Assembly (NCBI GenBank): GCA_016213305.1 | Contig: JACRAV010000098.1 | Location: 1-16,525 of the forward strand | Length of the DNA stretch: 16,525 nucleotides | Origin: Candidatus Zixiibacteriota bacterium | GTDB taxonomy: Bacteria; Zixibacteria; MSB-5A5; GN15; FEB-12 | Reading direction: 5' to 3' | Part shown: one piece after another, positions 1 through 6,921 of the stretch | How the letters are laid out: each line of letters begins with the position of its first letter | How positions within the stretch are numbered: the first letter of the stretch is position 1 | Program-made: the position numbers and the translations under genes | Notes under the pieces: model-generated | What the model saw: only the letters and a program-made list of their open reading frames with translations | Told to the model about the DNA's origin: nothing | Database searches by the model: none

Positions 1-546
1 GGCCAGAAACGGCGTCACTGATGTGTACAGCAAAAGTAGCACAAGAATCGCCCCGAGCAGAACCAGATTCGAGCCGGTTCCACCCAGCACCTTCACCGAC
101 AGCTCCGTAAGCTTCTGCGCAACCAGTCCGCCGGCCGGAAAGATGATCTCGGTCCCGCCACCGGTGACCAGATGAATGTCGTATATCATCGTTGACAGCA
201 GGGATATCAGGAACAGCAGAACGGAGTGCGCCTCGAATCGGACCGCCATCGCCGAAGAAAACAGGCGCAGTGACACAAAAATCACCCCCAGCGGGATAAA
301 ATACGCCAGCCAGCCAAGGACGACAAAGAGGACGTACGCGAAATACGCTCCGAGCATACCCCCCTGATTGTGATACGAGATCTCGAACGGATTGAGGTGG
401 GGGTCGATTTCGCCCGTAATCCTTTGATCGTCAATGATGGCATGGGTGGTCAGAGACACCAGAACCAGCAAGGCGGAGACCAGCAGAAGGGCGCCGATAA
501 ACAGCCGCTTGCGGTTGGATTTTGCCGATTTCTTCTTCCGTGCCAT
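1..546 (-). CDS. ftsK: FtsK/SpoIIIE DNA translocase, N-terminal membrane domain (3' truncated by window edge)
   Basis: Only the first 182 codons are in the window and the frame is open to base 1. The protein begins MARKKKSAKSNRKR, a basic cytoplasmic head, followed by about four hydrophobic segments (roughly residues 15-34, 64-98, 106-125 and 155-178). Before and within the second segment is a run containing NQGG, LGAYFAY and LGWLAYFIPLG, which resembles the conserved part of the FtsK 4TM domain. FtsK is anchored at the division septum and pumps chromosome ends apart using a C-terminal RecA-like motor and gamma domain; neither is visible here, so the call rests on the membrane domain alone. 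The ATG at 546 follows the upstream lptD-like stop by 53 bp. No clear Shine-Dalgarno precedes it. The gap contains a TTGACT that could be a -35 box, but no good -10 at the right spacing, so promoter assignment is open. Confidence 0.8.
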   Translation of the reverse strand, partial: MARKKKSAKSNRKRLFIGALLLVSALLVLVSLTTHAIIDDQRITGEIDPHLNPFEISYHNQGGMLGAYFAYVLFVVLGWLAYFIPLGVIFVSLRLFSSAMAVRFEAHSVLLFLISLLSTMIYDIHLVTGGGTEIIFPAGGLVAQKLTELSVKVLGGTGSNLVLLGAILVLLLLYTSVTPFLA

Positions 547-599
547 AGAACCACAGATTGCGGCCGAAGCGGGCCAAAGTCAACAATAAATGGGATCGC

Positions 600-3500
600 T
601 CAGCGATTGAATCCCTGTATGTACGAACTCGACACCACCGACTGGGTGTTGTCTAACTTGATGGCGGGAATGGCGATGACAAACAGTCGGAATCCATACC
701 CGCGCGTGGAGCCGGTCGGCACCCAGTAAAATTCGCCATTCCAGCAGTGCAATTGCTTGCCGATCCGCACCGAATTGTACACGGTATGACCGGTGCGGAC
801 ATCGTAGCTTTGGTCGTACGATATCCGAGTGGATGGCGTCAGATTGAAATCCAGATGAAAGTTGAGGAAACTGGATTTTGTGAAAAGGGATCCGCGTCCC
901 GACTCCGAATATCGGTAATCTACCCGCATAGACCACCCCGTCTCGCCGCCGCTCGGTCCGACTCCAGCCGACGGTATCTGGTTTGCCGAATCGGCACCCC
1001 TTGGCACTTGCGAGCGGAGATCGTCGAAAATGAAGGATTTCCCGGCCAGCGAAAAAGTGAGATTCAGGTTGAATGACTCAAGCGTCGGACTCCAGAAGCG
1101 AAGCTCCTTTGTGCCCGGCCGGTACAGCGAATGAACCGCGCCGCCGGTCAGGTTGATCCGGGGCATAAGCGTGGAGCTGAAGGATGTATTGAGGTCGCTG
1201 AACTTGTACTCCTTCGCCTCCATATCGTACGCCAGTGAATGGTTGATAGACAAAAGTTGCAAACTTCGTTCGCTCTTTTCGCCCGCTCGCACCCGTGCCT
1301 GATAGCTGTGGTCCAATGAGAAAGTGAGCCGTTGCGCGGTGCGACTATTTCCTGGCCCGCCCCCCGCGAAATTGCGCACGACCTCGTGCCGGTTGATCTC
1401 AGGTACATAAGAGTACGAAACCGACGGCGTAATGACCTGTCTCAGCCCGGTCACACCAAACACCTTCGGATAGACCGTTCCGTATATTTTGGTGTTGAGC
1501 GAAGCCCCGAAAGAGTACGCATAAGCCCTATAAAACTGGTCGGGACCAATACCCAGAGAATCCGAACGATCGGTCCGAAATATCCGATACCAGGCCTCGT
1601 TGTACGACCCGCCGGGCGACAGGGTGAAATACTTGGCCACGGTCATTGGCATCGCGAATCCGATTCCGTGATTGACCCGCAGATACTTCTTGCGGTGCGT
1701 CTGGTCAAGCGTATCGACCGTTCGATCGGAATAACCGACGACCCCCGGCTGATAGGTGACAAGCAAATTATTGTAAAAGCGGCGACGGAGCTTCCCTTCG
1801 GCATCGACCTTCCCGCTCCCGAACGGGTAAAGGCGGGTCGATGAAAAGGTCAGCGTGGGAATCTGATCGACTCTTTTGCGCTGATCGAGATACTCATCGT
1901 GCGCCACCGTCCCCGATATCGAGTACGATTTCCCGAACCGCTTGCTAAAGTTCACCTTGGAACGAACCACCCGATTGAGGCGATCGTTGAGATCGGTGGA
2001 GTAGTCCCGGTAGAAGGATTTGTCCGATTGGTAATTCCCGTCGGCGGCCATTCTGAAAGTCGGAGAAAACTGATGAGAATGCGCCCCGGCAAGTGTCCAG
2101 CGGGTGCTCTTCCGCTCCTGTCCGCCTGATGCGATGGTTGGTGGATTTACGACCCGCGTGTAGTTTCCGCTGATATAGCCGGAATACGTATAGCGTCGGG
2201 CGTAACTCATCCGACCGAACAAATTGACCGTGCTGTTCTGCTCGTAATAATCCAGCGCCGCCTGGGCGTCCCAGTATTCCGACGCCGCCCAATAATAGCC
2301 CACGTTTCTGATATATCGTTGCCCCTGCTCGATATTTCCGAGAGTGAACGGCAGAATGCCGGAATGCCTCCCTTTCTTGAGGGGAAACACGTAGTACGGC
2401 AGAGCCAGAATCGGAAGCCGTCCGATGCTCAGCACCACCGGCTTGGCGATCAGGCGATCATTTTGCACCAGTTTGAGGTGCTTGGAATAGAAGTGGAAGT
2501 GCGGTTCGTTGGCGTCGCAGGTCGTATAGCGGCCGCCCTCCAGATAATACACGTCCTTCTGCTGGCGATAGAGATCGTTGCCGTAGAAAAAGCCCGTTTC
2601 ATATTTTGACTTGGACTTGAGGATGCGCCCCTTCCGCGTGTCGATCGCATACACCAAATAGTCGCCGTACAGGACATCGGCCTTATCCTTGAGCACCACC
2701 GGCACACTATTCGGTTGCAACCGCGAGGCAAAGGTCGAGGCCGATCGGGTGGTGTCTCCCGGAACTTCGGCTGAGAACGCCTCCACCACCCGGTACTTGG
2801 TGTTGAACAGCACCCGGTGGGCTTCGAGGGACATATCCCCCGACGTCACTTCGCTGTGCCTCAGCAGGGTGATCAGCGAATCCTTGAGCGCATACGTGAT
2901 GGTCTGTGCCTTATAATCAATGGTATCGGTCTTAGTGACAACGGTGGTATCTTTCATTTCGCGGGTGGTTGAGAGAAATCGACCGATGGCTCCCCCCTCC
3001 ACATCGACGGTGCGGAGTTTTTCATGGTCAATTTCAAAGATAATCGTATCACCCGACACGCTGTTTTCATTCCCCTCCTTCTTCCCCCTGTCCCACGGAA
3101 GATACCACGAATACGCCTGATTCGAGCAGGTGACCGTCTTCAACTCGCCGCTGTCGAAGCCGAAGACAATTTCCTTGCCGGTAATGATTGAACGATCGAC
3201 CTGCGTAGAATCCTCGGCGGCCGGCTCATTGAACTCGCCTCGCGCCGAGTCGTGGACTTCAATGCGGTGCAATTGCCGGTCACGGCTCAGGACGGTGATC
3301 GCTTTTCCACTGATTTTGGACTGACTTCGGCTGACCACCGGACCGACCTCAAGCTCGAGACGGTTCTCCTGCGTGTACATTTGTGCGACTCCGGCGGTGG
3401 CCCGGATATCCTTAGAAGTTATGATAGAATGACCGATCGCTTCCGCCAGATGCGACTCGCCGTCGTAGCGGATGGAATCGGCGTCAACCCGGATCAGATT

Positions 3501-3953
3501 CGCCGAATCAGGATAATTCAGGTAGATTGTCGGTTGACGGCGCATGACAAAGACACCCGCCGAGCGGTCGTAAAATGCATAGATGCCGGTGGCGAAGACC
3601 GAATCGCGGCGCGACCATATTTCCACGTAGGAGCCGGCGGCGATCGCCTTGTTTGTCAGGAGATCATAATCAATGGAGTCGGCCGCGAGATGGTAATCAG
3701 GGTCATCGACAATCACGCGCCCTTTCAGTTTGACGCGTTTCCCCTGCATCCAGATGGCCGAGTCGCAATAGACCATACCGTCATCCATCTGGAAAATCAC
3801 CGACCCGACCACAAAGGTGGTATCCTGAAGTTTGGATGGAACCCACTCAGTCTTATCGGCGTGCTGTAACTGTAGGCGGCGTCCACCCGACTGGGCCATG
3901 AGCGATCCGCCGCACAGAAGCAAGAATATGAGCCATGCCGCTGATTTAGGCAC
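600..3953 (-). CDS. lptD: LptD/OstA-family outer-membrane LPS assembly protein
   Basis: Predicted 1117-residue outer-membrane protein that would insert lipopolysaccharide into the outer leaflet. It starts with a signal peptide (VPKSAAWLIFLLLCGGSLMAQ, residues 1-21). About residues 30-450 are beta-rich, OstA/LptA-like, with many short DxDSIxY-type strands. The family signature TTCDANEPHFHF sits around Cys479, and the proline-rich entry into the barrel, GRLPILALPYYVFPL, is at 511-525, followed by HSG (530-532). The remainder to the C-terminus is aromatic, alternating beta-barrel sequence. The frame is open up to 4142, but I place the start at the GTG at 3953. It directly precedes the signal peptide, has a GGGAG ten bases upstream, and avoids a long overlap with the upstream gene. 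It overlaps that gene's stop by 8 bp (GTGCCTAA), suggesting translational coupling. At about 1117 residues it is longer than proteobacterial LptD and more like the large Bacteroidota-type proteins. The gene symbol is by family; an OstA-like paralogue is the alternative. Confidence 0.83.
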   Translation of the reverse strand: MPKSAAWLIFLLLCGGSLMAQSGGRRLQLQHADKTEWVPSKLQDTTFVVGSVIFQMDDGMVYCDSAIWMQGKRVKLKGRVIVDDPDYHLAADSIDYDLLTNKAIAAGSYVEIWSRRDSVFATGIYAFYDRSAGVFVMRRQPTIYLNYPDSANLIRVDADSIRYDGESHLAEAIGHSIITSKDIRATAGVAQMYTQENRLELEVGPVVSRSQSKISGKAITVLSRDRQLHRIEVHDSARGEFNEPAAEDSTQVDRSIITGKEIVFGFDSGELKTVTCSNQAYSWYLPWDRGKKEGNENSVSGDTIIFEIDHEKLRTVDVEGGAIGRFLSTTREMKDTTVVTKTDTIDYKAQTITYALKDSLITLLRHSEVTSGDMSLEAHRVLFNTKYRVVEAFSAEVPGDTTRSASTFASRLQPNSVPVVLKDKADVLYGDYLVYAIDTRKGRILKSKSKYETGFFYGNDLYRQQKDVYYLEGGRYTTCDANEPHFHFYSKHLKLVQNDRLIAKPVVLSIGRLPILALPYYVFPLKKGRHSGILPFTLGNIEQGQRYIRNVGYYWAASEYWDAQAALDYYEQNSTVNLFGRMSYARRYTYSGYISGNYTRVVNPPTIASGGQERKSTRWTLAGAHSHQFSPTFRMAADGNYQSDKSFYRDYSTDLNDRLNRVVRSKVNFSKRFGKSYSISGTVAHDEYLDQRKRVDQIPTLTFSSTRLYPFGSGKVDAEGKLRRRFYNNLLVTYQPGVVGYSDRTVDTLDQTHRKKYLRVNHGIGFAMPMTVAKYFTLSPGGSYNEAWYRIFRTDRSDSLGIGPDQFYRAYAYSFGASLNTKIYGTVYPKVFGVTGLRQVITPSVSYSYVPEINRHEVVRNFAGGGPGNSRTAQRLTFSLDHSYQARVRAGEKSERSLQLLSINHSLAYDMEAKEYKFSDLNTSFSSTLMPRINLTGGAVHSLYRPGTKELRFWSPTLESFNLNLTFSLAGKSFIFDDLRSQVPRGADSANQIPSAGVGPSGGETGWSMRVDYRYSESGRGSLFTKSSFLNFHLDFNLTPSTRISYDQSYDVRTGHTVYNSVRIGKQLHCWNGEFYWVPTGSTRGYGFRLFVIAIPAIKLDNTQSVVSSSYIQGFNR

Positions 3954-5133
3954 GCGACAAAATCTCCCGTATGATCGCACGATATTCTTCGAGCCGGGAC
4001 CGGTCAGCTCCCCCGACCTGTGCCGCTTTCGGCCCGCCGCCGCCGCGCAGACCGGCGCGTGAAGCGAATTCCTTTGCGATATTTCCGGCATGCAGGCCGG
4101 CGCCTTCGGCCACCGCGAACATGGCCTTGTCGCCGGTAACAATCATAGCCAGACCTTCAATGCGAACGGCAATTTCGGAGGCAAGTGGCGAGGCCGAATC
4201 TGCGTCATCGTACGCTTCCACCAGCATCGCCAGCCGGCCGGACCTCTCGGCGCATCGGGCGAGCGCCTCAGCCCTAATGGGGATCAATTCTCTGAACAGG
4301 TCCCCAGATTGCTTACGCAAATCCTTGTTTTCGGCAAGGAGTTTCTCCACTCGCGGCGCCAGGTCCGGGATGCCGCAACTGAGGGTTCGCGAGAGCATGT
4401 CGCTCGCCTGGAATCTCTGCCGGTAGTCGGCAATCGCCTGCACGCCGGAAAGAAACCGAACCAGCGCCCGTCCCCGCATCCTCTCCACGCCTATGATCTT
4501 CAAAAGCCCGACTTCAGCGGTTCGCACGCAGTGGGTGCCGCCGCAGGCCGACCAGTCAAACTCACCGATCTGTATGACGCGGATGGTTCCCTCACGTGTC
4601 GGAACCTTGCGTAGCGGCAATCCGGCGGCTTCCTCAGGCGAGACAAATCGAATCTCGACCGGCAGATTGGCGGCAATAATGTCGCCCGCATACCCCTCTG
4701 CCCGTTCCAACTGGTCGGCGGTGATCTGGTCGCCGTTCAACTCGACCGCGCCATATTCCTCGCCCAGGTGGACTGAAACCGTATCGAGATCGAACAGCTT
4801 GATGAACGTCTGACTCAGAATGTGCTGGGCGGTGTGCATCTGGCGGTTTTTCCACCTTCGCGAATGATTTACCACGCCACGCACCGTCGAGCCGGGCGGG
4901 CCGACTTCCGATTCCGTAATATGAATTACTTGACCGTCGTCGCCTTCCACCACCTCAACAACACTTCTCTCTGCGAGCGTGCCGGTATCACACAGTTGCC
5001 CACCCGACGTGGGATAGAAGGCCGAGCGGTCCAGCACGGTCCTGATCCGATGTCCAGAGCGTTCTGTATGAATCACACGCCCTTCGAACTCGAGAAGTGC
5101 CGGATCAGTGTAATAGAGTCGCTCGGTGGCCAT
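3946..5133 (-). CDS. Free-standing alanyl-tRNA editing protein, AlaX-L type with DHHA1 domain
   Basis: A 395-residue protein matching the editing half of alanyl-tRNA synthetase without its aminoacylation domain. Such AlaX proteins hydrolyse Ser-tRNA(Ala) (and Gly-tRNA(Ala)) in the cytoplasm to prevent mistranslation. Visible evidence: the N-terminal beta-barrel motif RSAFYPTSGGQ (36-46); the zinc site HTAQH (His100, His104) with SACGGTHC (Cys197, His201); a helical, charged linker around 255-285; and a C-terminal DHHA1-like domain ending in the glycine-rich GLRGGGGPKAAQVGG (361-375). All four expected metal ligands are present. I chose the ATG at 5133 because MATERLYYTDP fits the family's usual N-terminus; a TTG six codons upstream (5151) is possible. 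It lies 21 bp after the FAH-family gene and overlaps lptD by 8 bp. The DHHA1 domain marks it as the long AlaX type rather than the short one; the exact subclass needs a tree. Confidence 0.88.
   Translation of the reverse strand: MATERLYYTDPALLEFEGRVIHTERSGHRIRTVLDRSAFYPTSGGQLCDTGTLAERSVVEVVEGDDGQVIHITESEVGPPGSTVRGVVNHSRRWKNRQMHTAQHILSQTFIKLFDLDTVSVHLGEEYGAVELNGDQITADQLERAEGYAGDIIAANLPVEIRFVSPEEAAGLPLRKVPTREGTIRVIQIGEFDWSACGGTHCVRTAEVGLLKIIGVERMRGRALVRFLSGVQAIADYRQRFQASDMLSRTLSCGIPDLAPRVEKLLAENKDLRKQSGDLFRELIPIRAEALARCAERSGRLAMLVEAYDDADSASPLASEIAVRIEGLAMIVTGDKAMFAVAEGAGLHAGNIAKEFASRAGLRGGGGPKAAQVGGADRSRLEEYRAIIREILSRA
3964..3968 (-). promoter_or_regulatory. Ribosome binding site for the lptD GTG start
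   Basis: GGGAG on the minus strand lies 10 bases before the GTG at 3953, inside the end of the upstream alaX-like gene. It is the best reason, with the signal peptide, to prefer this start over the longer open frame reaching 4142. Confidence 0.55.
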
Positions 5134-5154
5134 GTATGTTTTACCCGGCAATCG

Positions 5155-5940
5155 TCATTTTGTTGTGGCGACGGTTATACGATTGACGAGCGAACCGATC
5201 CCCTCGATTCGCACTTCAATGGCATCCCCCGGTTTCATGGGCTGGATTCCCGAAGGCGTTCCGGTGCAGATAAGATCGCCCGGACTCAGCGTCATAATGC
5301 CGGAGATGTAGCTGATAATGAACGGCACATTGAATATCATCTGTGATGTTCTGCCGGTCTGGGTGACCCGGCCGTTGTGCACCGCTTCCACCAGCACATC
5401 CGCATAGTTCAGTTCGGTCACAATCCAGGGTCCGACCGGACAAAACGTATCAAACCCTTTGGCGCGCGACCACTGGCCGTCTTTCTTTTGCAGATCGCGG
5501 GCGGTCACGTCGTTGGCGCACGTGAATCCCAGAACAAAGTCCATCGCGCGCTCTTCGGACACCCGAATGGCCGTCTTTCCGATTACCACCCCTAACTCGG
5601 CTTCGTAATCCACCCGTTCCGACTCGGGGGGGTGGATGATATCGTCGCCCGGGCCGATGATCGCCGATGGGGGCTTGAGAAAAATGAGCGGATACTCGGG
5701 CGCCTTGTCCGCAGAGAATGAGGCCGCCACGTGGGCGTGGTAGTTCAATCCGATGCAGACAATCTTGGACGGTTTGACCGGCGCAAGCAGGGTGACCTCG
5801 GCCAGTTCCTTCGTTTCCGATGTGGCCGTGCCGCCGAGCCACGGCGCGCCGGTAAGAGTCTTGACCAGATTATTCTCGACTATTCCATAGGCGGGCTGGT
5901 CCTGACCCGAGGCGCGATACCTGACAAGTTTCTTGTTCAT
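5155..5940 (-). CDS. Fumarylacetoacetate hydrolase (FAH) family enzyme, FAHD1-like
   Basis: A 261-residue soluble enzyme of the FAH fold, which cleaves or decarboxylates small 2-oxo acids through a bound Mg2+/Mn2+. Visible motifs in order: GLNYHAH (65-71), PLIFLKPPSAIIGPG (84-98), the metal-site segment DYEAELGVVIGK with Glu113 and Glu115, NDVTARDLQ with Asp144, KGFDTFCPVGPW (161-172) and the C-terminal TGTPSGI (226-232). All three expected metal carboxylates are present. The short length with no extra N-terminal domain and the GFT-CANDVTARD pattern fit the acylpyruvase/oxaloacetate decarboxylase (FAHD1/YcgM) branch. Such proteins are often auto-annotated as 2-hydroxyhepta-2,4-diene-1,7-dioate isomerase; substrate cannot be told from sequence. 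The start ATG overlaps the upstream deacetylase-family stop as ATGA, indicating coupled translation. No catabolic genes for homoprotocatechuate or tyrosine are nearby, which argues against a dedicated aromatic-degradation role. Confidence 0.88.
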   Translation of the reverse strand: MNKKLVRYRASGQDQPAYGIVENNLVKTLTGAPWLGGTATSETKELAEVTLLAPVKPSKIVCIGLNYHAHVAASFSADKAPEYPLIFLKPPSAIIGPGDDIIHPPESERVDYEAELGVVIGKTAIRVSEERAMDFVLGFTCANDVTARDLQKKDGQWSRAKGFDTFCPVGPWIVTELNYADVLVEAVHNGRVTQTGRTSQMIFNVPFIISYISGIMTLSPGDLICTGTPSGIQPMKPGDAIEVRIEGIGSLVNRITVATTK

Positions 5941-6878
5941 TGTAGTAGTAGTCCCTGTATGTACGATTTAACTGATTCCCGGTTACCGACAGCGTCGTAT
6001 CCCCCTTCGAGAACGGACACAATCCGCCCGGCGCACACTTTGTCCGATACACTTCTCAGGAGGCGGCCTATTTCTCGATAGGCGCTTCCGGTCAGCTCGA
6101 ATCCGCCCAACGGATCAAGCCGGTGGCCGTCGAATCCAGCCGAAACAAGAATGATGTCCGGCGCAAACTTCTCAATCAGCGGTGCGATCTCGTTTGAAAA
6201 TACTGAGATGATCGCGCCATCGTCCGTGCCCGCCGGTAAAGGGAAATTGACCGTGAACCCCGCTCCGGCCCTGTCACCTGCCTCATCTCGGCCACCCGAC
6301 CCCGGATAAAAGGGATACTGATGCGTCGATACAAACAGCACATCGTCACGATCATAAAACGTCCACTGAGTGCCGTTGCCGTGATGGACGTCGAAATCGA
6401 CTACCGCCACCCGTCGGGCAAGACGTGAATGGATCGCATAAGCGGCGGCTATCGCCACATGATTGATGAGACAAAAGCCCATCGCCCGGTCCGGTTCGGC
6501 ATGATGACCCGGCGGTCGGCCAAGCACAAAGTACCGGGTTTGACCACTCGAAAACGCCAGGTCCACCGCCGACAGAGCGGCATCGCACACCCGGCGCGCG
6601 GCCACCAGTGACTGCGGTGTCACATACGTATCGGAATCAAGGTACCCACCGCCGGATTTGGCGATGCTACTAATACTGTCAATCAGACTCTGGTGATGGA
6701 CGAAGCGAATCGGCTCCAAGCCATGATCGGCAAATGCAAAGTCGACGACAAGCCCTTGAGCGCGGAGATCGGCCATCAGGTCGGTCACCAGCGCCAGTTT
6801 GGCGGCGTTTTCTGGATGCCCCGGGGGGGCCGGATGTTCCGCCGCGTGTGGGAGACAGGCGACCGCAAGTGTGTCCAT
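5937..6878 (-). CDS. Histone deacetylase-family zinc amidohydrolase
   Basis: A 313-residue protein of the arginase/deacetylase fold. It has the full catalytic set: RPPGHHA (121-127, tandem His125/His126), DFDVHHGNGTQ (161-171, zinc ligands Asp163 and His165), a YPGSGG loop (191-196), SAGFDGHRLDPLGG (246-259, zinc ligand Asp250) and EGGYD (291-295, catalytic Tyr294). This is the class II/bacterial HDAC-like pattern. Bacterial relatives act on acetyl-lysine, acetylpolyamines or acetylated small molecules, so the substrate is open; nothing here favours acetoin (AcuC) use specifically. I start it at the ATG at 6878 (MDTLAVACLPH); a TTG three codons upstream is also open. Neither has a Shine-Dalgarno. 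It follows the MATE gene by 43 bp and overlaps the FAH-family gene by 4 bp (ATGA). Confidence 0.9.
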   Translation of the reverse strand: MDTLAVACLPHAAEHPAPPGHPENAAKLALVTDLMADLRAQGLVVDFAFADHGLEPIRFVHHQSLIDSISSIAKSGGGYLDSDTYVTPQSLVAARRVCDAALSAVDLAFSSGQTRYFVLGRPPGHHAEPDRAMGFCLINHVAIAAAYAIHSRLARRVAVVDFDVHHGNGTQWTFYDRDDVLFVSTHQYPFYPGSGGRDEAGDRAGAGFTVNFPLPAGTDDGAIISVFSNEIAPLIEKFAPDIILVSAGFDGHRLDPLGGFELTGSAYREIGRLLRSVSDKVCAGRIVSVLEGGYDAVGNRESVKSYIQGLLLQ

Positions 6879-6886
6879 ATCCGGCA

Positions 6887-6914
6887 ATTAACAGAGCAAA
6901 TGGTGTGGGGTCAA
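6887..6914 (-). promoter_or_regulatory. Weak candidate promoter just upstream of the HDAC-family gene
   Basis: In the 43-bp gap after the MATE gene, TTGACC (6914-6909) is followed after 16 bases by GTTAAT (6892-6887), giving 5/6 and 4/6 matches to sigma70 boxes. The predicted transcription start would fall almost at the ATG at 6878, implying a leaderless or near-leaderless message; the absence of a Shine-Dalgarno before that ATG is consistent. Seen by eye in a short gap, so chance is a real possibility. Confidence 0.2.
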
Positions 6915-6921
6915 CAAGTTG

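Noticed and set aside
559..584. TTGACT followed by a GGCCCGCTTCGGCC hairpin before ftsK, considered as promoter or terminator.
   Set aside because: No -10 box better than 2/6 lies at 17-bp spacing, and the hairpin is short with no T-run.
3252..3869. A 205-residue plus-strand open frame opposite the lptD N-terminal region.
   Set aside because: It is antisense to continuous, beta-patterned coding sequence that includes the OstA-like domain.
612..5966. An exact 15-base repeat, TCCCTGTATGTACGA, at 612-626 and 5952-5966, near the 3' ends of lptD and the HDAC-family gene.
   Set aside because: In both places it encodes Ser-Tyr-Ile-Gln-Gly in frame. One such coincidence in 16.5 kb is not surprising, and there is no third copy or surrounding symmetry that I can see.
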